Of a stretch of DNA of 64,000 bases, positions 1-7,257 are shown piece after piece. Source of the stretch: Udaeobacter sp963725505 (lineage in GTDB: Bacteria > Verrucomicrobiota > Verrucomicrobiia > Chthoniobacterales > UBA10450); NCBI GenBank assembly GCA_963725505.1, contig CAVRYN010000005.1:558001-622000 (forward strand), given 5' to 3'. The notes beneath the pieces were generated by a model. It was not told the origin of the DNA. It saw only the letters and a program-made list of their open reading frames with translations, and did not search any database. Position 1 is the first letter of the stretch; every line of letters begins with the position of its first letter. The position numbers and the translations under genes are program-made.

Positions 1-2
1 AG

Positions 3-227
3 ATCGACAAGATGAACAGCGCGGGCGTCAAGAAACCGATCAAGACCTGGTCGCGGCGCTCGATGGTGACGCCGGATTTTGTCGGCCACACGTTTTTGGT
101 GCATAACGGAAAGACGTTTCATTCCGTTTTCGTCACCGAGAACATGGTTGGTCACAAGCTCGGCGAATTTTCGCCTACGCGCGTGTTTAAGAAACACGGT
201 TCGCATACGGCGAAGGTGACCAAATAA
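3..227 (+). CDS. rpsS: 30S ribosomal protein S19, 5'-truncated by the window edge
   Basis: S19 binds the 3' domain of 16S rRNA in the 30S head, next to S13. The frame is open from base 3, and the family's N-terminal 15-20 residues lie upstream of the window, so this is a partial gene. The S19 signature RRSMVTPDFVGHTF and the C-terminal block GEFSPTRVFKKHG are both visible. The Met at base 12 is internal, not the start. The TAA at 225-227 abuts the next start codon. It is the first visible member of the S10-type operon. Confidence 0.97.
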   Translation: MDKMNSAGVKKPIKTWSRRSMVTPDFVGHTFLVHNGKTFHSVFVTENMVGHKLGEFSPTRVFKKHGSHTAKVTK

Positions 228-1094
228 GTGAGTTTGCGATTTGCGATTTGCAATTTGCTGTTGCCGAAAGCAATCGGCATTTGGCAACTCCGAAAAGTCT
301 CGCGAGCCACGATTATTTCGGGGTTGGCAGTTGGGACGGCGTTGGTCTGCTACGGCAGCGATGCAGGGAATAGTTCTTTGTCAGAATCCAAAATTGATAC
401 CGCGGCGCACACGGTGACGGCTGAGCCGTTGCTAGAGCAAAACGAACAATTGCGAAAGCAATTATCGATTGCGCAGGAATCGCTCAAGGCGTTGACGAGT
501 AGCCTCGCGGAATCGAATGCGGCAGCGGAAGAGCTTCGGCGCAAGTATTCCGATTTGGAATTGCGAATGGAAGCGCTGGGATTGGCTTCGGCAAACAAGG
601 ATCGGGCGAAGCTGGAGCAGCGTTTACTGGCAGCGGTGAGCGATCTTCAACTGGCGCACAAGGAGCGCGACGAGTATCGCGACCAGATGTTGCGCCTCAA
701 TGAAGCAGTGTTGTGTTATTTGAAAACGTCGCAGGCCGGCGATGCAAAGGCGCGAATGGATGTGGAGGCGCAACTGCGTAGCACAAACACGTTGATCACA
801 AAATCCACCAGCGAGCCGGAGTTACTCGAGCCGAGTTTAATGGATGGGAGCGTGATCAGCGTGAAGGAGGAGTGGTCGTTCGTAGTCGGCAACCTTGGCG
901 AAAAACAAGGGGTAAAGATTGGGATGCCGATGCGGGTGATGCGAAACGATCGAAGGATCGCGACACTACGAGTAGTCGATGTACGGCAGAAGATTTGCGG
1001 TGCGGTGATTCAGGAAATGGATTCTGAGAAGGAAAAAATAAGAGTAGGGGACCACCTCCAGGTGGATGCCCACCAGGATGTTAGTTTAAGATAA
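228..1094 (+). CDS. Coiled-coil protein of unknown function inside the ribosomal operon
   Basis: No family was recognised. A GTG at 228 directly follows the rpsS stop, and the TAA ends one base before the rplV ATG, so the frame fills the usual rpsS-rplV junction. Residues ~22-42 are hydrophobic (signal or membrane anchor). Residues ~50-165 are rich in Glu, Leu, Arg and Ala with a coiled-coil look. The last ~75 residues look like a small beta-rich domain (a VGNLGEKQGVKIGMPM segment). The first codons overlap a short direct repeat of ttgcgattt, so the true start may lie a little downstream. It may be an envelope protein co-expressed with ribosomal genes; that role is inference. Confidence 0.6.
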   Translation: MSLRFAICNLLLPKAIGIWQLRKVSRATIISGLAVGTALVCYGSDAGNSSLSESKIDTAAHTVTAEPLLEQNEQLRKQLSIAQESLKALTSSLAESNAAAEELRRKYSDLELRMEALGLASANKDRAKLEQRLLAAVSDLQLAHKERDEYRDQMLRLNEAVLCYLKTSQAGDAKARMDVEAQLRSTNTLITKSTSEPELLEPSLMDGSVISVKEEWSFVVGNLGEKQGVKIGMPMRVMRNDRRIATLRVVDVRQKICGAVIQEMDSEKEKIRVGDHLQVDAHQDVSLR

Positions 1095-1580
1095 ATGGAA
1101 GTGAGATCGATATATAAGTATGCGCGGATTTCGCCGTTTAAGGCGCGCGAAGTCACGCGTGAGATCCAGGGTCTGCCAGTTTCGGCAGCACTCGATCTGC
1201 TTGCTTTCACGCCGAAGAAGGCGGCGTTTCTCATTGGGAAAACGTTGAAGAGCGCAATCGCCAATGCAGAAAACAACGCCAATCTAAAACCAGATGGGTT
1301 GGTGGTGAAAGAGGCGGTTGTCGGGGAAGGCCCGACGCTGAAACGGATTATGCCGCGCGCCCGCGGAAGTGCGAACCGGATTCAGAAACGCACCAGTCAC
1401 ATTCGCATCGTGCTATCCGACGAGATTCCAATTGAAACGCGAGAAACGCGAAAGGTGAAACTGGAACAGGCAAAGAAAGCGGCTAAGAAGGAGATAAAGA
1501 ACGAAGCGAGTGAAAGCGCGGAACCTGTGGCTGAGAAACAGCCTGCAAAGCCGAAGCCGAGCACAAAAGCAAAGAAATAA
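1095..1580 (+). CDS. rplV: 50S ribosomal protein L22 with basic C-terminal tail
   Basis: L22 lines the peptide exit tunnel and binds all 23S rRNA domains. The family blocks are clear: YARISPFKAREVTREIQGLP at the N-terminus and PRARGSANRIQKRTSHI near residue 95, which forms the tunnel loop. The protein is 161 residues against ~110 usually. The extra ~45 residues are Lys/Ala/Glu/Pro-rich (KKAAKKEIKNEAS) and look disordered. The ATG touches the previous stop, which suggests coupled translation. It is followed by a palindromic repeat rather than directly by rpsC. Confidence 0.96.
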   Translation: MEVRSIYKYARISPFKAREVTREIQGLPVSAALDLLAFTPKKAAFLIGKTLKSAIANAENNANLKPDGLVVKEAVVGEGPTLKRIMPRARGSANRIQKRTSHIRIVLSDEIPIETRETRKVKLEQAKKAAKKEIKNEASESAEPVAEKQPAKPKPSTKAKK

Positions 1581-1594
1581 TTTTAACTATGAAC

Positions 1595-1708
1595 TGTCAT
1601 TCTGAGCGAAGTGAAGCGGAGTCGAAGAATCTCTCGATGCCATCGAGCGCATTGCTCTCGGAAAGCGCGCGGGTGACTGTGAGATCCCTCGCTGCTCTCG
1701 GGATGACA
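1595..1708. repeat. Palindromic intergenic repeat between rplV and rpsC
   Basis: The spacer begins TGTCATTCTGAGCGAAG and ends GGGATGACA, so its ends are inverted copies (TGTCAT/ATGACA), with further inverted segments around GAATCTC and GAGATCC. It can fold into a hairpin. A related element sits at 4077-4157, also inside the operon. It interrupts the normal tight rplV-rpsC junction but spares both genes. Confidence 0.7.
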
Positions 1709-1718
1709 TTACAAACAT

Positions 1719-2411
1719 ATGGGACAAAAAGTTAATCCAACTGGGTTTCGCTTGAGCGTGAATCGTGACTGGCGGTCGCGCTGGTACGCTTCGCCGCAGG
1801 AATTTCCGTCGTTTTTGCACAGCGACCTGAAGATTCGGAATTATGTGAAGAAGAAGCTGCAGTTCGCTGCGGTTTCGAAAATTGTGATCGAGCGGGCATG
1901 GAATTCCATTCGGGTGACCATTCACACCGCGCGTCCCGGGATTGTGATCGGACGAAAGGGCGCAGAGATCGAAAAGATGACGGAAGAAATTTCCAAGATG
2001 GCCGAGGGCAAACAGGTCAAGATCGATATTCAGGAAATCAAAGCGCCGGAACTTGACGCGCAGCTCGTTGCCGAAAACGTGGCGCTCCAGATCGAGCGGC
2101 GGATTGCCTATCGCCGCGCGATGAAAAAAGCCGTGCAGACCGCGATGGATTTTGGCGCGGAAGGAATTCGGCTCCGTTCTTCAGGCCGGCTTAATGGCGC
2201 GGAGATTTCGCGCTCGGAATGGTATCGGGAAGGCAAAGTTCCTCTGCACACGCTGCGAACAGCGGTCGATTACGGGTTTGCCGAAGCCAATACCGTTTAC
2301 GGAAAAATCGGAGTGAAGTGTTGGATCTGTAAGAAGGAGGAGCCAGCGGCCCAGCCTGCTTCTCCGCCTCCACCGCCGCCAGCTCCGGCACCAGAGCCGA
2401 CTGCAGTCTAA
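1719..2411 (+). CDS. rpsC: 30S ribosomal protein S3
   Basis: S3 lies at the mRNA entry site of the 30S subunit, where it contacts mRNA and supports helicase activity. It starts MGQKVNPTGFRLSVNRDW, the standard N-terminus. A KH domain with the loop IVIGRKGAEIEKM is near residue 70, and the C-terminal domain has GRLNGAEISRSEWYREG. After the core comes a short Pro/Ala tail (residues ~208-230), more than most bacterial S3 proteins have. A repeat upstream separates it from rplV; rplP follows after 12 bases. Confidence 0.97.
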   Translation: MGQKVNPTGFRLSVNRDWRSRWYASPQEFPSFLHSDLKIRNYVKKKLQFAAVSKIVIERAWNSIRVTIHTARPGIVIGRKGAEIEKMTEEISKMAEGKQVKIDIQEIKAPELDAQLVAENVALQIERRIAYRRAMKKAVQTAMDFGAEGIRLRSSGRLNGAEISRSEWYREGKVPLHTLRTAVDYGFAEANTVYGKIGVKCWICKKEEPAAQPASPPPPPPAPAPEPTAV

Positions 2412-2423
2412 GGAGAAATTTTT

Positions 2424-2849
2424 ATGCCTTTGATGCCAAAACGCGTGAAGTATCGAAAGTCCCAGCGGGGAAGCCGGAAAGGGACTGCTTCGCGCAATCT
2501 CAAGATCGATTTTGGCGAGTTCGGATTGCAGACACTCGAACGTGCGTGGATTACGAACACGCAACTGGAGGCCGCGCGTGTCGCGCTCACACGCAATATG
2601 AAACGCAAGGGCAAGTTGTGGATCCGCATTTTCCCGGACAAATCCGTAACCTCTCGTCCACCGGAAACGCGCATGGGCAAGGGCAAAGGCCAGCCCGAGT
2701 ACTGGGTCGCCACGGTGCGACCCGGCAACATTTTGTTTGAACTCGACGGTGTGCCGGAATCGGTCGCGCGGGAGTCTCTGCGTCTTGCAGCGGACAAGTT
2801 GCCGGTACGCACGAAGTTTCTCACACGTCATCACGTCAGAGCCGCTTAA
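2424..2849 (+). CDS. rplP: 50S ribosomal protein L16
   Basis: L16 organises the A-site region and central protuberance of the 50S subunit. Family motifs: PKRVKYRKSQRG at the N-terminus, the GTASRNLKIDFGEFGL block, and the conserved RMGKGKGQPEYWVATVRPG loop near residue 85. Length is 141, normal for the family. The chosen ATG at 2424 follows AAGGAG at 2410-2415 with good spacing. A second Met lies three codons in and is possible. Six bases separate it from rpmC. Confidence 0.97.
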   Translation: MPLMPKRVKYRKSQRGSRKGTASRNLKIDFGEFGLQTLERAWITNTQLEAARVALTRNMKRKGKLWIRIFPDKSVTSRPPETRMGKGKGQPEYWVATVRPGNILFELDGVPESVARESLRLAADKLPVRTKFLTRHHVRAA

Positions 2850-2854
2850 CAAGC

Positions 2855-3058
2855 ATGAAAATGAAAGAGATCACCGAGCTGAGCACGGACGAGTTGCTGA
2901 CTAAGAGACGCGACTTGCGCCAGGAAAGCCTGCATCTGCGTTTGCAACAGCAGAGTGGCCAGCTCGAGCAGCCAAGCAGATTGCGCTTGCTACGGCGCGA
3001 CATGGCCAGGCTCGAAACAGTCCTGACTCAGCGGGCTAAACAGGCGGAGAAAAAATAA
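2855..3058 (+). CDS. rpmC: 50S ribosomal protein L29
   Basis: L29 sits at the exit-tunnel rim, where it contacts L23 and helps form the docking area for SRP and trigger factor. The 67-residue helical protein has the family pattern ELSTDELLTKRRDLRQE, then LRLQQQSGQLEQPSRLR and an RRDMARLETVLTQR helix. Size and position between rplP and rpsQ are canonical. It ends two bases before the rpsQ ATG. Confidence 0.95.
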   Translation: MKMKEITELSTDELLTKRRDLRQESLHLRLQQQSGQLEQPSRLRLLRRDMARLETVLTQRAKQAEKK

Positions 3059-3060
3059 TT

Positions 3061-3357
3061 ATGGCCGAGCAAGAACCCTCATTAGCTGCTTCACAGCAGC
3101 CCGCGTCCGTGATTCGTGGTTCACGCAAGACACGAACCGGTGAAGTGATTTCCAGCAGCATGAACAAGACGATTGTGGTGCGGACAGTCACGCGTGTGCC
3201 TCACCCCAAGTTTGGCAAAATCGTCAAACAGATGAAAAGATTTTATGTGCACGATGAGCAGAACCAGGCGAAAACCGGCGACACTGTTCGCATCATGGAG
3301 ACGCGGCCGCTGAGCAAGCTAAAGCGCTGGCGTCTGGTGGAGGTCGTCCAAAAGTAG
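3061..3357 (+). CDS. rpsQ: 30S ribosomal protein S17
   Basis: S17 is an OB-fold protein that binds 16S rRNA early in assembly. The core starts near residue 22 (RKTRTGEVISSSMNKTIVV) and holds HPKFGKIVKQMKRFYVHDE and the C-terminal GDTVRIMETRPLSKLKRWRL. The first ~20 residues are a Ser/Ala/Gln-rich extension not found in most S17 proteins. Length is 98 against ~85 usually. It is followed by a 31-base spacer before rplN. Confidence 0.96.
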   Translation: MAEQEPSLAASQQPASVIRGSRKTRTGEVISSSMNKTIVVRTVTRVPHPKFGKIVKQMKRFYVHDEQNQAKTGDTVRIMETRPLSKLKRWRLVEVVQK

Positions 3358-3388
3358 AGAGAAGAAGCATAGGCAGCGGAAGATTTCG

Positions 3389-3754
3389 ATGGTACAACTT
3401 CGATCCAGATTAGATGTGGCAGACAACAGCGGCGCGCGCATGGCGACGATGATTGGCGTGATCGGTAAATCCACTCGTTACGCCGGGATCGGCGATGTGA
3501 TCACTGCGAACGTGAAGGAAGCCAGCGCGACTGGAACAGTGAAGAAGGGCGAAGTGGTGCGCGCGGTTCTTGTTCGCACGAAACAGCCGATCCGGCGCGA
3601 GGATGGCTCTCTGCTGCGCTTCGATAACAACGCGATCGTGATTATCGACAAGGATTTGAATCCCCGCGGCACGCGCATTTTTGGGCCGGTAGCCCGCGAG
3701 TTGCGCGAGCGCAACTTCATGAAAATTGTCTCGCTCGCGCCGGAAGTCTTATGA
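3389..3754 (+). CDS. rplN: 50S ribosomal protein L14
   Basis: L14 binds 23S rRNA at the subunit interface and forms bridges to 16S rRNA. It is highly conserved: VQLRSRLDVADNSGARMATM at the N-terminus, then KKGEVVRAVLVRTKQPIRR and FGPVARELRERNFMKIVSLA at the end. Its 121 residues are the normal length. The last four bases (ATGA) overlap the rplX start, typical of translational coupling. Confidence 0.97.
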   Translation: MVQLRSRLDVADNSGARMATMIGVIGKSTRYAGIGDVITANVKEASATGTVKKGEVVRAVLVRTKQPIRREDGSLLRFDNNAIVIIDKDLNPRGTRIFGPVARELRERNFMKIVSLAPEVL

Positions 3755-4056
3755 ACCGAATCAAATGTCACGTTAAAAAAGGCGATCAGGTCGAGGTCGT
3801 CTCCGGGAATTTCCGCGGTTCTTCAGGACGGATCCTGGCGGTGTTTCCGGGAAAGCAGCGTGTCTTGGTTGAAGGCGTACGTATTATCAAGAAGCACCTT
3901 CGCAAATCGCAGGACAATCCGAGCGGCAAAATCGCCGAGCGCGAGGGGCCAATTCATATTTCAAATGTGAAATTGATCGCGCGCGAGAAGAACGTGGAGA
4001 AAAAAGCGGCGAAAGAAAAGAAGCCAAAACGCGAGACGGAGAAAAAGGCGGCATGA
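3751..4056 (+). CDS. rplX: 50S ribosomal protein L24
   Basis: L24 starts 50S assembly by binding the 5' region of 23S rRNA. The KOW motif is at the N-terminus (KGDQVEVVSGNFRGSSGRIL), followed by VEGVRIIKKHLRKSQDNPSG and the HISNVKLI strand. Its 101 residues include a Lys/Glu/Ala tail. The start overlaps the rplN stop by four bases. A palindromic repeat separates it from rplE. Confidence 0.96.
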   Translation: MNRIKCHVKKGDQVEVVSGNFRGSSGRILAVFPGKQRVLVEGVRIIKKHLRKSQDNPSGKIAEREGPIHISNVKLIAREKNVEKKAAKEKKPKRETEKKAA

Positions 4057-4076
4057 TGGAGAACAGTAAACAAGCC

Positions 4077-4157
4077 TGTCATCCCGAGCTTAACGAGGGA
4101 GCCCGCAAGTAAGCCTGGGCGTCGATTGTGAGATTGTTCGCTTCGCTCAGAATGACA
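4077..4157. repeat. Palindromic repeat between rplX and rplE
   Basis: This spacer begins TGTCATCCCGAGC and ends CGCTCAGAATGACA, with the same terminal inverted TGTCAT/ATGACA as the element at 1595-1708. The two are diverged relatives. It reaches to within 12 bases of the rplE ATG, so it could influence rplE translation. Confidence 0.65.
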
Positions 4158-4168
4158 TTTTGTTGAAA

Positions 4169-4741
4169 ATGGAAAACGAATTTCATCGCTATTACAAAGA
4201 GCGTGTGATGCCTGCGCTGCAAAAGCTGCACGGGTACAAAAACGTTCACCAAATTCCGAAGGTCGAAAAAGTGGTGATCAACACCTCGATCGGGTCGCAA
4301 TCGGATGTGAAGCAGGCGCTGGAAGAAGCAAAAGCCGAGATTGCGTTGATTACTGGCCAGCGCCCGGTGGAGACCCTGGCCAAGAAAAGCATTTCCAATT
4401 TCAAATTACGAAAAGGTCAGGCCATTGGCGCGAAGGTGACCCTGCGCGGAGAACGCATGTACGAATTTCTCGAGCGCTTCATCAAGGCCGCGTTGCCGCG
4501 GATTCGCGATTTTCGCGGCGTTTCGCCGCGTTGTTTTGACAACCACGGCAACTATACCCTGGGAATTTCGGATCAATCGATTTTTCCTGAAATCGAGCTT
4601 GATAAAATCAAGCGCAACATCGGATTTGATGTTACAATCGTCACCACGGCACGAACGGATGAGGAAGCCAAATCGCTGTTGAGCGAAATGGGGATGCCGT
4701 TTAGCGACCGGGCAAGGAAGCCCGCCGCGCAACCCGCCTGA
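4169..4741 (+). CDS. rplE: 50S ribosomal protein L5
   Basis: L5 binds 5S rRNA and forms part of the central protuberance, touching P-site tRNA. Family blocks: YKERVMPALQKLHGYKN near the start, VEKVVINTSIG, the SISNFKLRKGQAIGAKVTLRG core, and DFRGVSPRCFDNHGNYTLGI. I chose the ATG at 4169 (MENEFHRYYKE); a TTG three codons earlier lies in the palindromic repeat. At 190 residues it is slightly longer than usual through a short basic tail. rpsN normally follows but is absent; rpsH comes next. Confidence 0.96.
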   Translation: MENEFHRYYKERVMPALQKLHGYKNVHQIPKVEKVVINTSIGSQSDVKQALEEAKAEIALITGQRPVETLAKKSISNFKLRKGQAIGAKVTLRGERMYEFLERFIKAALPRIRDFRGVSPRCFDNHGNYTLGISDQSIFPEIELDKIKRNIGFDVTIVTTARTDEEAKSLLSEMGMPFSDRARKPAAQPA

Positions 4742-4749
4742 TTTTTTTG

Positions 4750-5148
4750 ATGAGCACTGTTACTGATCCCGTCGCCGATTTTTTGACGCGTATCCGCAAT
4801 GGCACGCGCGTGCAAAAACCGGAGATGCTCATTCCGTACTCGAGAATCAAGGCCGAGATTGCACGCATCTTGAAAGATGAAGGTTATATCACCGACTACT
4901 CGATCGACACGAGCGCTGCGCATCCGCGCATCAAAATAACGAATAAGGTTGTGAACCGATCGAGCGCCATCGTAGGGTTGCGGCGGGTGAGCCGCCCCGG
5001 ATTGCGCCGTTACGTTGGCGCGGATGAAATCCCGCGAGTTCTTGGTGGAATGGGCGTGGCGATTCTGTCCACTTCGCGCGGCATTTTGTCGGGGCGCGAA
5101 GCGAGAAAGCAAAAAGTGGGCGGTGAAGTGCTGGCCTACGTCTGGTAA
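4750..5148 (+). CDS. rpsH: 30S ribosomal protein S8
   Basis: S8 binds the central domain of 16S rRNA and in many bacteria also represses the spc operon. N-terminal motif: DPVADFLTRIRNGTRVQKPE. C-terminal motifs: RVSRPGLRRYVG, LGGMGVAILSTSRGILSGRE and GGEVLAYVW. The ATG at 4750 gives MSTVTDP; a TTG one codon earlier is a weaker choice. It follows rplE after eight bases, leaving no room for an S14 gene. Confidence 0.96.
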   Translation: MSTVTDPVADFLTRIRNGTRVQKPEMLIPYSRIKAEIARILKDEGYITDYSIDTSAAHPRIKITNKVVNRSSAIVGLRRVSRPGLRRYVGADEIPRVLGGMGVAILSTSRGILSGREARKQKVGGEVLAYVW

Positions 5149-5153
5149 ATTTT

Positions 5154-5693
5154 ATGTCACGAATTGGAAATAAAGCGGTTGAGATTCCCGACAAGGTCAA
5201 GGTCAGCATCGGCGATGACGGAGCGGTCTCGGTGGAAGGGCCAAAGGGAAAACTCCATTGCAAACTGCCGCGCGACATCCGCGCGAGCGTCGAGGAGAAC
5301 CGGGTGTCCCTGGTGCGTGAAGCGGAAACGCGCAGCGTGAAAGCGTTGCACGGGCTCTCTCGCAGCCTCGTGCACAACATGGTGCAGGGAGTGAGCGAAG
5401 GTTTCACCAAACAACTCGAGATCGAAGGAGTCGGTTTCAGAGCTGCCGTGCAGGGATCGACCCTTAACTTAAGCCTCGGCTTCTCACATCCGATTCAATT
5501 TTCAATTCCGAAGGACATTAAAATCACAGTCGCGGACAACACAAAAATTACAATCCAGGGCGTGGATAAAAAACTGGTTGGCCAGGTGGCGGCGGACATC
5601 CGTCGCTTTTACCCTCCCGAACCGTACAAGGGCAAAGGCGTTCGCTACGCGGGCGAGCAGATTCGTCGCAAAGTGGGCAAGACTGTTCAATAG
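5154..5693 (+). CDS. rplF: 50S ribosomal protein L6
   Basis: L6 sits near the sarcin-ricin loop and factor-binding site. It starts MSRIGNKAVEIPDKVKV. The two duplicated L6 domains are visible, with GVSEGFTKQLEIEGVGFRA at the domain junction and the signature PEPYKGKGVRYAGEQIRRK at the end. Its 179 residues are normal. rplR starts one base after the stop. Confidence 0.97.
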   Translation: MSRIGNKAVEIPDKVKVSIGDDGAVSVEGPKGKLHCKLPRDIRASVEENRVSLVREAETRSVKALHGLSRSLVHNMVQGVSEGFTKQLEIEGVGFRAAVQGSTLNLSLGFSHPIQFSIPKDIKITVADNTKITIQGVDKKLVGQVAADIRRFYPPEPYKGKGVRYAGEQIRRKVGKTVQ

Positions 5694-5694
5694 T

Positions 5695-6057
5695 ATGGCG
5701 ACGACCCGTAAGGCAGCGCGGCAGCGTGTTCATCGAAGGATCAGGAAAAGAGTCGCAGGCACGGCGCAACGACCGCGGCTGGCAGTTCATTTCTCCGGGA
5801 AACACGTTTACGCCCAGGTGATCGATGACGATGCCGGACGTACACTGGCCGCTGCGTCAACCACAGAGCGATCGTTGCTTGGCAAAGACAAAGGGGCTGC
5901 GAATCAGGCCGCGGCAGAATTGATCGGCAAGAAAATCGCGGAACGTTCGCTGGCGAAAAAACTCGAGCTTGTCGTCTTTGATCGCGGCGGATTTCTTTAT
6001 CACGGAAAAGTAAAGGCATTAGCAGACGCTGCGCGCGCAGGCGGCCTAAAATTTTAA
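5695..6057 (+). CDS. rplR: 50S ribosomal protein L18
   Basis: L18 binds 5S rRNA with L5 in the central protuberance. The ATG at 5695 gives MATTRKAARQRVHRRIRKRV, the usual Arg-rich N-terminus, then RLAVHFSGKHVYAQVIDDD, a standard L18 strand. The C-terminus VFDRGGFLYHGKVKALADAA carries the family signature. The frame is open further upstream, but that part overlaps rplF. Length is 120, normal. Confidence 0.96.
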   Translation: MATTRKAARQRVHRRIRKRVAGTAQRPRLAVHFSGKHVYAQVIDDDAGRTLAAASTTERSLLGKDKGAANQAAAELIGKKIAERSLAKKLELVVFDRGGFLYHGKVKALADAARAGGLKF

Positions 6058-6060
6058 TTC

Positions 6061-6624
6061 ATGGCTCAGACAACTTCAGGCAGGCGGCCAGACTCGCGCA
6101 GGACAGATAAAGCTCCGGCAGCAAAGGGTGATACGACCGAGAAAGTCGTTTTTATCAACCGCTGCGCCAAGGTCGTGAAGGGCGGTCGACGTTTTAGCTT
6201 CAGCGCGTTGATCGTGGCTGGAGATCACGATGGAAAAGTAGGATGCGGATTTGGCAAGGCCAATGAAGTCTCAGAGGCTATTCGAAAGGCCTCGGAGGCA
6301 GCGCGCAAATCGATGGAAAAAGTTTCATTGAATGAAAACACGATACCGCACGAAGTGATCGGCGAATACGATGGAGCCCGGGTGCTGTTGCGTCCCGCAT
6401 CGCCGGGAACCGGCGTCATTGCCGGTGGAGGCGTGCGGGCAGTAGCTGAGGCGGCGGGTATTCGCGACGTGCTGGCCAAGTCGCTCGGATCAAGTAATCA
6501 CGCCAACGTAGTGAAGGCGACGATCGCCGCGTTGCGATCACTTCGCCGGCGGGATGAAATTTTTAAAGCACGCGGAATTCACTTTAGCGATGGAAAGGGT
6601 GACCAACATGATGCGTCTGCATAA
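6061..6624 (+). CDS. rpsE: 30S ribosomal protein S5
   Basis: S5 helps decoding accuracy and lines the mRNA entry tunnel. After a ~25-residue charged extension the core begins EKVVFINRCAKVVKGGRRFS, the double-stranded RNA-binding fold. VGCGFGKANEVSEAIRKA and the C-terminal GIRDVLAKSLGSSNHANVVK are classic. The gene overlaps rplO by 17 bases. The rpmD (L30) gene normally between them is missing. Confidence 0.96.
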   Translation: MAQTTSGRRPDSRRTDKAPAAKGDTTEKVVFINRCAKVVKGGRRFSFSALIVAGDHDGKVGCGFGKANEVSEAIRKASEAARKSMEKVSLNENTIPHEVIGEYDGARVLLRPASPGTGVIAGGGVRAVAEAAGIRDVLAKSLGSSNHANVVKATIAALRSLRRRDEIFKARGIHFSDGKGDQHDASA

Positions 6625-7225
6625 TTTGCGGCCGCGGCCCGGCTCGCGACATCGCGTCAAACGCCTGGGTTGCGGTGAAAGCTCAGGGCACGGAAAGACT
6701 AGCGGCAAGGGTCATAAAGGGCAAAAGGCGCGCTCGGGTGGGAGCATTCGACTGGGGTTCGAAGGCGGGCAGATGCCGCTGATTCGACGATTGCCAAAGC
6801 GCGGATTCAACAATGCGGCCTTTCACAAGCGTTTTGCAATTGTGAACCTCGATGACCTAAATGCATTTAAGGCTGGAAGCGTCGTAAATGAACAAGTGCT
6901 GCGTGATTTGAATCTTGTCCGCGGTCATTTCGTGGGAATAAAAATCCTTGGTGACGGGGAATTGAAGCATGACCTGAAGGTAGAAGCCGACAAAGTTAGT
7001 GCAGCAGCCCGGGAAAAAATCGAAAAGGCTGGGGGAACGATTACGCTGCGTGAGAGGCGAACACCGAAGGCAGGTCTAATCGATGCCGCCGGAGAGGCTG
7101 GAACCTCGGCGGGCGAAGGATCCGTTGAACCTGCTTTGCAGGCAGGAAGGAAGAAAAAATCGTCGAGGCGGATGCCGGCCAAAGTGAAGTCGCGAGCAAA
7201 GAAGAAAACATCTCAAGAGAGCTAG
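6608..7225 (+). CDS. rplO: 50S ribosomal protein L15 with long basic tail
   Basis: L15 is a late-assembling 50S protein that contacts many 23S helices. The start is one of two adjacent ATGs (6608 or 6611) giving MRLHNLRPRPGSRHRVKRLG. The glycine-rich block GESSGHGKTSGKGHKGQKAR and GFEGGQMPLIRRLPKRGF are diagnostic. The usual protein ends near residue 145; here ~60 more Lys/Ala/Gly/Ser-rich residues follow. It overlaps rpsE, suggesting coupled translation. Confidence 0.95.
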   Translation: MMRLHNLRPRPGSRHRVKRLGCGESSGHGKTSGKGHKGQKARSGGSIRLGFEGGQMPLIRRLPKRGFNNAAFHKRFAIVNLDDLNAFKAGSVVNEQVLRDLNLVRGHFVGIKILGDGELKHDLKVEADKVSAAAREKIEKAGGTITLRERRTPKAGLIDAAGEAGTSAGEGSVEPALQAGRKKKSSRRMPAKVKSRAKKKTSQES

Positions 7226-7257
7226 CGTCTCGGCAGGCAATAATCCAGATTTAGCGG

